From positions 1 to 45,455 of the forward strand of contig WJIO01000326.1 of assembly GCA_014730235.1 (NCBI GenBank): 45,455 nucleotides of DNA, read 5' to 3'. Every line of letters begins with the position of its first letter. Position 1 is the stretch's first letter. This DNA comes from Candidatus Poribacteria bacterium. Its GTDB lineage: Bacteria; Poribacteria; DTPJ01; WJIO01. Shown here in pieces: positions 7,673-16,568 of the stretch. The translations under genes and the position numbers were made by a program. The notes under the pieces are model-generated. The model was not told where the DNA came from. It saw only the letters and a program-made list of their open reading frames with translations, and did no database searches.

Positions 7673-8464
7673 ATGAAGTATTACTCTCCCTTAATTTTCT
7701 CAATAGTGTTATTATATCTTGCAACAGGTTGCGGCGAAGATTCTCAGGAACAGGAAGCGGAAATAATATATGGAAGTATACAGGGAATTGTTACGGATAC
7801 AGAAACAAAAGAACCTATACAAGGAGCAACTATAAACATAACGGAACAGACAGTTGTAACTAATGCTGATGGTAAATATATAATTGAAGAAATAGAATTA
7901 TCAGATAACATCAATATAACGGCTTCTGCTGAAGGTTATGAAGATTATAACAACACGACCCAACTTGATCAAAAACTTTTATTTATAAATATCAATCTTT
8001 CCCCTGTTGATAGCCCTTCTTTCCAGATTATACAGGTTTTAAATTCAGTAAGCTATAATATTGAATTACTCGATACTAATAAAATATCCACAATACAATC
8101 TTATATATCCAGAGATTACGTTGCAGCAAATGATGTAACTACAATGATAGGTATTGCTGCTGGAGTTTTGCCTCCTGATTATGCTGGATTTTCAGAAGCT
8201 ATAACTAAAATGACTGAAAAATACGATCTGCTTAAATTCAGTTTTTCGGATCCCAGTTTTGAATTTGATGGAGATAATAAGGCTTTGGTAATTACAAAAT
8301 TTGAAGTCTACGCAGAAACTAAACCCAAACCTGGGGATCCGGCAAAAAAGTGGGAAATCAGTATTGATGGCAGAATTGATTTTATAAAAGAAGATGACAA
8401 CTGGAAGATGATATATTGGCAGCTAATACCGCCGTTCCACAAGTTTGTGGATAAGCCACTGTAA
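7673..8464 (+). CDS. Lipoprotein with carboxypeptidase-regulatory-like domain
   Basis: 263 residues. Lipoprotein signal peptide with lipobox LATGC (C20). Residues about 34-105 form a carboxypeptidase-regulatory-like beta domain (GSIQGIVTDTETKEPIQGATINI, TNADGKYIIEEI), common in surface and periplasmic proteins. The C-terminal half (about 115-263) looks like an NTF2/SnoaL-type fold (SISRDYVAAND near its start, KKWEISIDGRIDFIKEDDNWKMIYWQ near its end), judged from pattern only. It is probably anchored in the periplasm or outer membrane, and its ligand is unknown. It has its own promoter, and the channel-like gene starts 45 bases downstream, so the two may form an operon. Confidence 0.6.
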   Translation: MKYYSPLIFSIVLLYLATGCGEDSQEQEAEIIYGSIQGIVTDTETKEPIQGATINITEQTVVTNADGKYIIEEIELSDNINITASAEGYEDYNNTTQLDQKLLFININLSPVDSPSFQIIQVLNSVSYNIELLDTNKISTIQSYISRDYVAANDVTTMIGIAAGVLPPDYAGFSEAITKMTEKYDLLKFSFSDPSFEFDGDNKALVITKFEVYAETKPKPGDPAKKWEISIDGRIDFIKEDDNWKMIYWQLIPPFHKFVDKPL

Positions 8465-8509
8465 CCACCGTGCTTTTATACTTGCCGGGCACTTAAGGAG
8501 GTGTAAAGG

Positions 8510-9502
8510 GTGGCATTGGGTGAACAACAATCAGAAGAACAGAAGCTACAGCTAACAAGGAAGGCAAGGTTACTGGAAAAAAAAGCCAGAGAGCTCTATG
8601 AAATTGGGGAATATGACAGAGCGGGACTGCTCTATGGATGGGCAGGATATGCCCATAGCCAGGTTCAGGCATGGGAGGATTCTGGCTATGATTACGGGCA
8701 GGCTGGGGAATGTTATAGAAGAAATAAAGATTGGTCCAAAGCCGGACTCAGTTATAGTTTATCGGGTGAGACCTATGAACGGGCTGAAAAATGGCTTGGA
8801 GCTGGACTGAATTATAGTCAATCAGGTAATGCCTATGAGCAGAATATGGAATTTGAAAAAGCTGGTGAAAGCTATCGAAGGGCTGGAGAAGCTTATAAAG
8901 AAACCGGAAAATGGCGGGAAGTTGCCATAAGCTATCAATATTCAGGAGAAGCATGCCGAACCGCTAGAGCTTGGAGAGCAGCCGGCCTTAGTTATGCTCA
9001 ATCGGGAAATGCCTATAAAAACGCAGGAATGTGGACAGGAGCAGAAGAAAGCTATTGTAACGCCAAAACTGCTTATACCGAAGCAGGGGCATATGAAGAT
9101 GCAGGAAAGATGTATTATGAAGAAATGGTAATGAAAAGAATGTATATGAAAAAACATTCTGTCAAACGCTTCATTTATTATCTTTATGATCTTATCTGTG
9201 GTTATGGTGAAAAGCCAAAAAATGTTATAATTAGCTGCTTGGTAGTAATTTTTCTCTTTGCGTTTATTTATTTTACCAGTAATGGTATAGTATATAAAGG
9301 TGTTTTAAATATCCATGATGGTATTATGGCAAAAATTCTTTACTCCATATACTACAGCGTAAGTGTGTTTGCAACTCTTGGGCATGCTGAATTTGAACCT
9401 AAAGTCTATATGCGACCATTTATAATGATAGAAGCCCTTATTGGCATATTCATGATCGTACTTTTTGTTCTGGTTTTTGGAAGGAAGATGATGCGAAGAT
9501 AA
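8510..9502 (+). CDS. 20-residue tandem-repeat protein fused to a two-helix pore domain
   Basis: 330 residues. GTG start at 8510 with AAGGAGG eight bases upstream. Residues 35-214 are nine consecutive repeats of exactly 20 residues, consensus (W/Y/F)xxAGxSYxxSGxAYxxxxx, for example WSKAGLSYSLSGETYERAEK. This is a helical TPR/alpha-SNAP-like array. The C-terminus has a first transmembrane helix (about 239-256), a pore-helix-like segment (YSIYYSVSVFATLGHAEFEP, 278-297) and a second helix (303-323), the layout of an Ion_trans_2 potassium-channel pore. The selectivity filter is unusual: TLGHAE instead of TVGYGD. Expected in the inner membrane with the repeats in the cytoplasm. It may be a ligand- or protein-gated channel or a diverged non-conducting sensor. 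Confidence 0.6.
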   Translation: MALGEQQSEEQKLQLTRKARLLEKKARELYEIGEYDRAGLLYGWAGYAHSQVQAWEDSGYDYGQAGECYRRNKDWSKAGLSYSLSGETYERAEKWLGAGLNYSQSGNAYEQNMEFEKAGESYRRAGEAYKETGKWREVAISYQYSGEACRTARAWRAAGLSYAQSGNAYKNAGMWTGAEESYCNAKTAYTEAGAYEDAGKMYYEEMVMKRMYMKKHSVKRFIYYLYDLICGYGEKPKNVIISCLVVIFLFAFIYFTSNGIVYKGVLNIHDGIMAKILYSIYYSVSVFATLGHAEFEPKVYMRPFIMIEALIGIFMIVLFVLVFGRKMMRR

Positions 9503-9536
9503 ATAAAATTAATTTTTCGTATTGAAAAATATAATT

Positions 9537-9656
9537 GGCTCTTCCGGGTTTAGTGTGGTAATAATTGAAAATGCTCTCAGCTTGTCATTCCTGCAAAAGC
9601 AGGAATGACAGCATAAAGAACTTTCTTATCTTCACCACACTAAACCCGGAAGAGCC
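9537..9656 (+). mobile_element. MITE-like element, copy 2, perfect 8-bp target duplication
   Basis: 120 bases with near-perfect terminal inverted repeats (GGCTCTTCCGGGTTTAGTGT at the left, its reverse complement at the right). The centre is TGTCATTCCTGC-AAAA-GCAGGAATGACA. It is flanked by identical ATATAATT at 9529-9536 and 9657-9664. It lies between converging genes. Confidence 0.92.
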
Positions 9657-9683
9657 ATATAATTTAATATAAGCATTTTCAGC

Positions 9684-9715
9684 TTGTAGTGACACGGTTT
9701 ACCGTGTCACTACAA
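9684..9715. terminator. Terminator hairpin after the AlaC-like gene
   Basis: TTGTAGTGACACGGT (9684-9698), two bases, then the exact reverse complement (9701-9715). It lies seven bases beyond the stop of the - strand aminotransferase and could also end + strand transcription. The U-tract is weak. Confidence 0.65.
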
Positions 9716-9722
9716 ACAAACT

Positions 9723-10934
9723 TTACTCAGAAATTTCCTGAACAACCTCGTTTGTTTCAAAGGCATTAAAAACTCTCCGCATTTGCCTTATTGCCTGTTT
9801 AATTCTTTGTTCATTTTCTACCAGAGCCAGCCTAACGTATCCTTCACCTTTATCACCGAATCCAACACCTGGAGACATGCAGACTTCGGCTTCTTCCAGC
9901 ATTTTCATGGCGAAATCCATTGATCCCATATGCCTGAATTTTTCGGGTATTGGTGCCCACACAAACATGGTGGCGGGTGGTTTTTGGACTTCCCAGCCGA
10001 TTCTGTTTAAACCTTCTACCAAGGTATCCCTTCTGTTCTGATATACCAGAGCATTTTCTTTTGCGCAGTCTTCACAATGCCTAAGAGCAAGTATTGATGC
10101 AATCTGAATAGGAGCAAATATACCGTAGTCATAGTATCCTTTGATTTTAGCCAGAGCATCTATTAGTTCCCTGTTTCCGACGGCAAAGCCGCACCTCCAT
10201 CCTGCCATATTATAAGATTTTGACAGGGATATAAACTCAATTCCTATATCTTTTGCACCTTTTGCTTGTAAAAAGCTGGGAGCCTGGTAACCGTCAAATA
10301 CGATATCCACATAAGCCAGATCGTGCACTATAATAATATCATGCTTTTTTGCAAAGGCGACTATGTCATCGAAAAAAGCCATCTCAGCAGTAACTGTAGT
10401 GGGATTATGGGGGAAATTTATGATCAGGACTTTGGGTTTTGGCCATAGTTCCTTTGTTATTTCGGTAAGATCAGGTAAAAAGCTGTCCATATCCCGTAGG
10501 GGAACGCTAACCACGTTACCTCCGGCAATGACAATGCTATATATATGTATAGGGAAAGTGGGATTAGGTACCAGAGCCATATCACCTTCGTCTATTAAGG
10601 CCAAGGCAAGATGAGACAAACCTTCTTTTGTTCCTATAACTGCCACAACCTCTGTTTCAGGATCCAATTGCACGCCAAAACGCCGGTCATAATACCAGGC
10701 TACTTCCCTTCTTAAATTATATATACCTCTGGATGCCGAATATCTATGATTCCGGGGATCGCAGGCTGCTTCACAGAGCTTATTGACTATATTATCCGGT
10801 GTGGCCCTATCAGGATTTCCCATACTCAAGTCAATTATATCATAACCTGAACGCCTTCTCTCATGAGTTAAACGTTTTAGACGACCAAAGAGATATGGTG
10901 GAAGCCTTTCAAGTCTTTTACTGTTAATTAGCAT
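9723..10934 (-). CDS. alaC: PLP-dependent aminotransferase, AlaC-like
   Basis: 403 residues, fold type I class I/II aminotransferase. PLP-binding lysine K239 in SLSKSYNMAGWR, with N177 (FPHNPT), D205 (HDLAY) and R247 nearby. The N-terminal PPYLFGRLKRLTHERRRSG followed by IIDLSMGNPDRATP matches the AlaC/YfdZ alanine transaminase branch closely; related enzymes act as aspartate or LL-diaminopimelate aminotransferases, so the substrate is not certain. Cytoplasmic. AGGAGG is found about 12 bases before the ATG, a long spacing. It is divergent from the CheR-PAS gene and ends in a hairpin. Confidence 0.75.
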   Translation of the reverse strand: MLINSKRLERLPPYLFGRLKRLTHERRRSGYDIIDLSMGNPDRATPDNIVNKLCEAACDPRNHRYSASRGIYNLRREVAWYYDRRFGVQLDPETEVVAVIGTKEGLSHLALALIDEGDMALVPNPTFPIHIYSIVIAGGNVVSVPLRDMDSFLPDLTEITKELWPKPKVLIINFPHNPTTVTAEMAFFDDIVAFAKKHDIIIVHDLAYVDIVFDGYQAPSFLQAKGAKDIGIEFISLSKSYNMAGWRCGFAVGNRELIDALAKIKGYYDYGIFAPIQIASILALRHCEDCAKENALVYQNRRDTLVEGLNRIGWEVQKPPATMFVWAPIPEKFRHMGSMDFAMKMLEEAEVCMSPGVGFGDKGEGYVRLALVENEQRIKQAIRQMRRVFNAFETNEVVQEISE

Positions 10935-11150
10935 TTAGTTCTTACTCCTCCTGCAAAATGATAAAAATAATATATAATATGTGATGATTTCTAATTTATG
11001 GATGAATGATAACACTGACAGTGGTAAAAGTCAAGTATCACATGAAGGCATGTTTATTGCAGTGCATATCTGCAAAATAATTTCCAGAATATGATAATTT
11101 AGGTGGAAAGGTGCTTAAATTAACAAACCTTCGGTAGTTGCTAAAATTCC

Positions 11151-11179
11151 TTGAAATAAAAGAATACTAATGATATATT
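11151..11179 (+). promoter_or_regulatory. Candidate promoter for the CheR-PAS gene
   Basis: TTGAAA (11151-11156), 17-base spacer, TATATT (11174-11179), about 60 bases before the preferred ATG at 11244. The rest of the 309-base gap from 10935 to 11243 shows no gene. It holds a short palindrome CACTGACAGTG near 11014-11024, which may be chance. Confidence 0.5.
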
Positions 11180-11243
11180 TAGAATAAACAATTAACAGAC
11201 CATTGTTGTGCGCGTATTATCAAAATCTGAGGAAAGCTTGAGT

Positions 11244-13112
11244 ATGGATGATAAGGAAATACGCAGAAGGAAATCCGGTGAAATACTACAAAGTATTTTC
11301 AACAGACGTGGATTTGACTTTCGTGTATATAACCTGGCAGATATACAAAAGATAATAAGTAGTCGGATGGAAATACTTCAGATAACTGATTTGGATGATT
11401 ACCAGCAATATTTAGAAATCCATTCTGATGAATATGGTTATCTATTTAATTCTATTTTGGTTAATGTAACACAGTTTTTTCGGGATCCTGATATATGGGA
11501 ATATGTCAAGTCCAACATCATTCCAGAAATACTCAAGAGTAAGGATGAAATTAAAATCTGGACAATAGGTTGTGCCAGTGGAGAAGAAGCATATTCTCTG
11601 GCTATTGCATTATCTGAAATTCTGGATGACAAAATTTTGGATTACAATATAAATATATACGCTACAGATATTGATGAACCTGCACTAAAAATCGCAAAGA
11701 GCGGAAATTATGACATCGAGCAGTTGGCGGGTTTGGATGAATATCTGAAAAATAAATATTTTATAAGGTATGATGATACATATACTATTGATAATAGAAT
11801 TAAGAGTTTGATTACTTTTACGCGCCATAACCTGGTTTCAGATCCTCCGCTTTCCAGAATAGACCTTTTATTATGTCGCAATGTTTTGATTTACTTTGAT
11901 AGATTTCTACGAAGCGGAATAATATCAAAGCTGCAATATGCACTCAGGGAAAATGGCTACCTTTGGCTTGGTAAAGCTGAAATAATTGATACTGACAACA
12001 CAAGCCTTAAGCTGTTGGATTCAGAGAAACGCATATTCAAAAAGATTTCTCTCTCTGTTCCCCAGGAAAGCAACAATTTATTTTCCCCATCTGAATTACT
12101 ATTTTCCAATAAAGAAGTGGATGAATTATTCAGGGATATTATAGGTAATTTACAAATAGCTTTTATTTTTGTCAATAAAAAAGGTATGATATTGATTTGT
12201 AATAAAGCGATAGAATCAATATGGAAGGTAAAACCGGATGAAATTATAGGCAAAAATCTTTTTGAAATCCATATAAGTCATAGTCCACTGGATTTAAAAA
12301 AAAGAATAAAAGAAGTTCTAAGCAATAATAAACCACTTTTTATTAATAAAATAGAACATTGGCCTACAGAGGATAAGCGCTTGTATCTGGATATGCGAAT
12401 TGTCCCAATACAATCCGGAATTGTAATATTTGCCAGTGATTTGACTGAGACTTATGAAACATGGGAAGAGATAAAAATTGTTAATGAGACGCTGGAGATT
12501 GAGAATGAAAAGAAGGTGGTTGAACGTCAACAGCTTATGGGAAAGATTGCAGAATTAAGATCAATAAACGCACAACTTATGTCAGAAAATGAAGAGCTGG
12601 AATTTGCCAACGATGGTTTAATATCAACTAAAGAAGAACTGAATAATCGTATTGCAGTATTAATTAAAGCTAAAAATTATTATGAAATTTTGATAGAAGA
12701 AATGGATACGGGGGTAATAATTCTGGATAACCAGATGACTATAAAAAGCTGTAATCAGGCTGCATATAATATAATGGATGTTTATGAGGAAATTCTGGGA
12801 AACAATTTAAAAGATTTTAATGCTGAAGTTCCTCTGAAGCAATTAGAAGATGATATATCAATAGTAATAAAACAACGCAACCCGGTAAAAAAAACTATGG
12901 AATTTATTTCACCCGATGGTCAAAAGAAACTGGTTGATGTATCAATTAAACTCGTGAAAGTAGATAATCCGGATACTAACGAACCGGTTATTTTAATTAA
13001 TATCAATTCAGAAATTTCTACTCATAATGTAAAAGGAGCAAGAATCAGACTTGCTCCTTCAGGTATTAATATGGTAAAAAATTCATACGATATTTCTCAG
13101 GATACAAAATAA
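11244..13112 (+). CDS. CheR-type methyltransferase fused to PAS domains
   Basis: 622 residues from the ATG at 11244, which has GAGGAAAG seven bases upstream; a GTG at 11208 extends the frame by 12 residues but has no such site. Residues about 15-270 form a CheR domain: TQFFRD (76-81), SAM-binding IGCASGEEAYSLA (108-120), CRNVLIYF (about 211), LWLGKAE. A PAS domain (about 300-410), a coiled coil (about 415-480) and a second PAS domain (about 485-595) follow. The layout is the right half of CheB-CheR-PAS hybrids. The methylated target is normally a glutamate of a chemoreceptor, but no chemoreceptor or other che gene lies in the window, so it may signal in a non-chemotactic pathway. Probably cytoplasmic. 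Confidence 0.82.
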   Translation: MDDKEIRRRKSGEILQSIFNRRGFDFRVYNLADIQKIISSRMEILQITDLDDYQQYLEIHSDEYGYLFNSILVNVTQFFRDPDIWEYVKSNIIPEILKSKDEIKIWTIGCASGEEAYSLAIALSEILDDKILDYNINIYATDIDEPALKIAKSGNYDIEQLAGLDEYLKNKYFIRYDDTYTIDNRIKSLITFTRHNLVSDPPLSRIDLLLCRNVLIYFDRFLRSGIISKLQYALRENGYLWLGKAEIIDTDNTSLKLLDSEKRIFKKISLSVPQESNNLFSPSELLFSNKEVDELFRDIIGNLQIAFIFVNKKGMILICNKAIESIWKVKPDEIIGKNLFEIHISHSPLDLKKRIKEVLSNNKPLFINKIEHWPTEDKRLYLDMRIVPIQSGIVIFASDLTETYETWEEIKIVNETLEIENEKKVVERQQLMGKIAELRSINAQLMSENEELEFANDGLISTKEELNNRIAVLIKAKNYYEILIEEMDTGVIILDNQMTIKSCNQAAYNIMDVYEEILGNNLKDFNAEVPLKQLEDDISIVIKQRNPVKKTMEFISPDGQKKLVDVSIKLVKVDNPDTNEPVILININSEISTHNVKGARIRLAPSGINMVKNSYDISQDTK

Positions 13113-13117
13113 ATCAT

Positions 13118-14626
13118 TTATTTACCATGCAGCATTTTGTTTATTGCATTTACGTAGGCTTTAGCGCTTGATTCAATTACATCTGTACTTGCACCATGAC
13201 CAATAATTATCCTGTCACCGTCTTTAATTCGGATCAAAGCCTCCCCCATTGCATCTTTACCTTTTGTAACTGCGTTGATATTATAATCCATAAGTTCGAC
13301 TTTTACACCGGTAATTTTATCTATGGCCCTATAAGCAGCATCCACAGGTCCGTCACCGGTTTCTTCTTCCTTAAATAATTCATCACCTTTTTTCAATCCA
13401 ATAACTGCCCTGGGATTGATACCTGTTCCCCCATTGATTTCGATGTGTTCCAGGATATATACCTGGGGAACATAAGGTAATTCATCCTCTACAATGGCGA
13501 TTAAATCCTGATCGAAAACCTCTTTTTTCTTGTCTGCAACTTTCAGGAATCGTTCATAAGCCCTTTCCACCTGTTCATCTGATAGTTGATAACCCAGTTC
13601 AGAAAGTCTGTGCCGCAGGGCGTGACGACCAGACCTTGAAGTAAGTATTAACTCGCTTTGCTGAACTCCTACATCCCTGGGATCCATGATTTCGTATGTT
13701 TCCCGGCTTTTCAGTATGCCGTCCTGATGTACACCGGAACTGTGTGCAAAGGCGTTTCTGCCCACAATCGGCTTATTGGGCGGCACTATAAAACCAGTAA
13801 GACGGCTGACGAGTTTGCTGGTATTTATGATCTCTTTTGTATTGATATCGGTATAGGCATCGAAGTAGTCCTTCCGGGTCTTGATGGCCATTACCACCTC
13901 TTCCATAGGCGTATTTCCTGCTCTTTCCCCCATACCGTTTATGGTACATTCGATCTGATTGGCTCCGGCTTTTACAGCCGCCAGGGAATTGGATGTGGCC
14001 ATTCCAAGATCGTCATGACAGTGTATGCTAAGTCTGACATCATTTACAGCCGGAACATTTTTTATTATATCTTTAACAAGTGAGGCAAACTGGTCAGGAA
14101 CAGCATATCCCACAGTATCGGGTATATTTATGGCGGTTGCTCCCATTTCAATAGTCGCCTGGACTATTTCATATAAAAATTCCGTTTCAGCCCGGGCAGC
14201 ATCCATAGGTGAAAATTCCACCTCATGACATATAGACTTGGCCAGCTTTACCGATGATATGGCCATCTCCATTACCTGATCAGGTGTCTTTCTAAGTTGA
14301 CCAGCCATGTGTATAGGTGAAACGCCGATATACACATGTATCATGGGTTTCTGAGCCTTTTCGATGGCCTTTCCTGCCTGTATTACGTCTTTTTCAACGG
14401 AACGGGCCAGGGCGCATATGATAGGCCCCTCAACTTCCCGGGCAATGGCTGAAACTGCGTCAAAGTCCTCCTGAGATGAGATGGGATTTCCTGCTTCTAT
14501 GGCATCCACCTTGAGTTTTGCCAGTTGCTTTGCGATTTCCATTTTTTCCGCTGCATCCAGAGAAGCTCCGGGAGATTGTTCACCATCCCTCAGTGTGGTA
14601 TCAAATATAAATATTTTGCGTGGCAT
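13118..14626 (-). CDS. leuA: 2-isopropylmalate synthase
   Basis: 502 residues from the ATG at 14626, preceded by AGGAGGG with seven-base spacing. First enzyme of leucine biosynthesis: condenses acetyl-CoA with 2-oxoisovalerate. The N-terminus carries FDTTLRDGEQSPGASL (catalytic Arg/Asp and metal ligand), then SIHCHDDLGMATSNSLAAV with the HxH-type metal site, and GERAGNTPMEEVVMA. The C-terminal leucine-binding regulatory domain is present (YNINAVTKGKDAMGEALIRI, then GHGASTDVIESSAKAYVNAI), so feedback inhibition is likely. The frame stays open upstream, and a second well-formed start (ATG 14728 with AGGAGG) would add 34 residues. Last gene of the ileS operon. Confidence 0.93.
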   Translation of the reverse strand: MPRKIFIFDTTLRDGEQSPGASLDAAEKMEIAKQLAKLKVDAIEAGNPISSQEDFDAVSAIAREVEGPIICALARSVEKDVIQAGKAIEKAQKPMIHVYIGVSPIHMAGQLRKTPDQVMEMAISSVKLAKSICHEVEFSPMDAARAETEFLYEIVQATIEMGATAINIPDTVGYAVPDQFASLVKDIIKNVPAVNDVRLSIHCHDDLGMATSNSLAAVKAGANQIECTINGMGERAGNTPMEEVVMAIKTRKDYFDAYTDINTKEIINTSKLVSRLTGFIVPPNKPIVGRNAFAHSSGVHQDGILKSRETYEIMDPRDVGVQQSELILTSRSGRHALRHRLSELGYQLSDEQVERAYERFLKVADKKKEVFDQDLIAIVEDELPYVPQVYILEHIEINGGTGINPRAVIGLKKGDELFKEEETGDGPVDAAYRAIDKITGVKVELMDYNINAVTKGKDAMGEALIRIKDGDRIIIGHGASTDVIESSAKAYVNAINKMLHGK

Positions 14627-14747
14627 CTTATTGCCCTCCTTGATATTTTTATGATTATCTGAATTTTTAAGGTGTGGAAGATCACCCGGATCATTAAGTG
14701 AATCCACTCTGGTTTGATTCAACCCCATCCTCATCACCTCCTCGTGC

Positions 14748-15770
14748 TTAAATATACATATCTCTGTCAACAGCTTTGGCTATTCTTTGAAGTTCTTTCA
14801 TAAGCTTTTCAAACTGATCCGGCAGCAGTGACTGCACCCCATCGCCAGTCAGGGAGTTTTCAGGTTCGTGATGAACCTCAATAATAAGCCCATCAGCACC
14901 GGCTGCCACAGCGGCTTTTGCCATAGGCGCTACAAGTTCTCGTCTGCCTGTGGCGTGGCTTGGATCAACTATAACCGGCAGATGTGATAAATTCTTCAAT
15001 ACCGGAACAGCGTTTATATCAAGGGTGTTACGGGTGTAAGTTTCAAAAGTCCTTATCCCCCGCTCGCATAGCATGACGTTATGATTTCCATAGGATAAAA
15101 TATATTCTGCTGCCAATAAAAATTCCTCTATAGTGGCTGACATTCCCCGCTTCAGCATTACTGGTGTATTAGTTTGTCCCAGAGCTTTCAACAGGGTAAA
15201 ATTCTGCATGTTCCTGGCTCCGACCTGAAAGATGTCCGTATAGCTGGCTACAAGATCAACTTCCTCTGTTCCCATTATCTCTGTAATTACCGAAAGCCCG
15301 GTTTCTGTTTTTGCCTCAGCCAGCATGTCCAGACCTTTATCCCCTAACCCCTGGAAGCTGTAGGGGCCGGTTCTGGGTTTAAATGCACCTCCCCGAAGTA
15401 TCACCCCGCCGCCTTGCTTAACGGCTTTTGCTATTGTCGTTATCTGCCCCTGGCTTTCCACAGCGCATGGACCAGCCATGACAGCTATCTTTTTTCCACC
15501 GATTTTAATTCCATTAACATCAATTAACGTATCCTCAGAGTTAAACTCACGACTTGCTAGCTTATACGGTGATACTACAGCCATCACCTTTTCAACCCCT
15601 GGGGCGGCATTGATAGGAATTGTACGAAGAACGCGCTCATCACCGATAGCACCAATTAATGTGCGCTCTTCCCCTCTTGATATATGCTCTTTTAAGCCGA
15701 AATTGCGAAGACGATCAACTACATGCTGTATTTGTCCCTCCGTTGCTCCGGCTTTCATTACAATAACCAA
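14748..15770 (-). CDS. aroF: 3-deoxy-7-phosphoheptulonate (DAHP) synthase with ferredoxin-like domain
   Basis: 340 residues. TTG start, chosen because AGAAGGAG lies nine bases upstream and because [17 protein letters not shown] is the conserved beginning of the N-terminal ferredoxin-like regulatory domain (1-68). The barrel follows: [56 protein letters not shown] (metal-binding D and H). It condenses PEP and erythrose 4-phosphate, the entry to the shikimate pathway. This architecture is that of the Thermotoga-type enzyme, in which the N-terminal domain mediates aromatic feedback. It is 30 bases downstream of the methyltransferase gene. Confidence 0.93.
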   Translation of the reverse strand: MVIVMKAGATEGQIQHVVDRLRNFGLKEHISRGEERTLIGAIGDERVLRTIPINAAPGVEKVMAVVSPYKLASREFNSEDTLIDVNGIKIGGKKIAVMAGPCAVESQGQITTIAKAVKQGGGVILRGGAFKPRTGPYSFQGLGDKGLDMLAEAKTETGLSVITEIMGTEEVDLVASYTDIFQVGARNMQNFTLLKALGQTNTPVMLKRGMSATIEEFLLAAEYILSYGNHNVMLCERGIRTFETYTRNTLDINAVPVLKNLSHLPVIVDPSHATGRRELVAPMAKAAVAAGADGLIIEVHHEPENSLTGDGVQSLLPDQFEKLMKELQRIAKAVDRDMYI

Positions 15771-15800
15771 TTTATAAAACTCCTTCTGATAATATTAAAC

Positions 15801-16568
15801 TTATTTAACAGCAACAAATATCAATCTCTTGGCTGAATTCTTAGCTTCTTCTTGGGATATAAACTCACCATAACATTTTATATTACTAAAACCTGCTTCG
15901 CTAATTAATTTATACATCTCATTATAATTAATCATCCTGAATTTATGGGTTTCATGATAATATATTTCCTTATCATTATCCCGGATTATGCCGAATTCCT
16001 TATGAGTCCATATAGCCTTAACGTTGTCTATATAGTGTCTGATAGCCCTTTCAAAGCTGATACAATTTTTTGTATATTCTTCTACAACGTTTTCCTTGTA
16101 TCTGCCCAGTAGTGAAAGGAAATTCATCAAATCTAGAACCAATACCCCGCCGGTTTCAAGTGCTATATGAAAGGCCTTCAGGGTATTTAATATCTCTTCA
16201 TCCGTCAGCAGATATTGAAAGGCGGAATTCATGGATATTACCGCATGGAACTCACAATCAAAATCTATATCCCGCATGTCTTTATTGACTGTATGAATAT
16301 CATATTCAGAATCTTCAACCTTTTCTTCCAGGACTTTAAGCATATTTATGCTTTGATCCAGTCCAGCCGTTGAATAACCAATTTGAGCCAGCTTTATGGT
16401 ATGCCTTCCTGTTCCGCATCCTGCATCCAGAATCTTTTTTACCTGAATTCCGCTGAATTCCTGAAATACATATTCCAGGAATTCTATCTCCTGATCCACA
16501 TTTTGAATAAGACTTTCTGTCCGAATATCATAATATTCCGCGAAAGGTTTTGTGTAGGCTTTATCCAT
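15801..16568 (-). CDS. Class I SAM-dependent methyltransferase
   Basis: 255 residues. Motif I KILDAGCGTGRHT (45-57), acidic TAGLDQS, motif post-I and VISMNSAFQYL as in small-molecule methyltransferases of the Methyltransf_25/31 type. The start overlaps the ileS stop by 8 bases (ATGGATAA), and GGAG lies seven bases upstream inside ileS, so translational coupling is likely. Substrate unknown. A gene inserted between ileS and aroF could act on a translation component or a metabolite; nothing in the sequence decides. Confidence 0.8.
   Translation of the reverse strand: MDKAYTKPFAEYYDIRTESLIQNVDQEIEFLEYVFQEFSGIQVKKILDAGCGTGRHTIKLAQIGYSTAGLDQSINMLKVLEEKVEDSEYDIHTVNKDMRDIDFDCEFHAVISMNSAFQYLLTDEEILNTLKAFHIALETGGVLVLDLMNFLSLLGRYKENVVEEYTKNCISFERAIRHYIDNVKAIWTHKEFGIIRDNDKEIYYHETHKFRMINYNEMYKLISEAGFSNIKCYGEFISQEEAKNSAKRLIFVAVK

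Noticed and set aside
7630-7863. 77-residue frame overlapping the lipoprotein start
   Set aside because: It is out of frame with a clear lipobox-bearing gene and lacks recognisable features.
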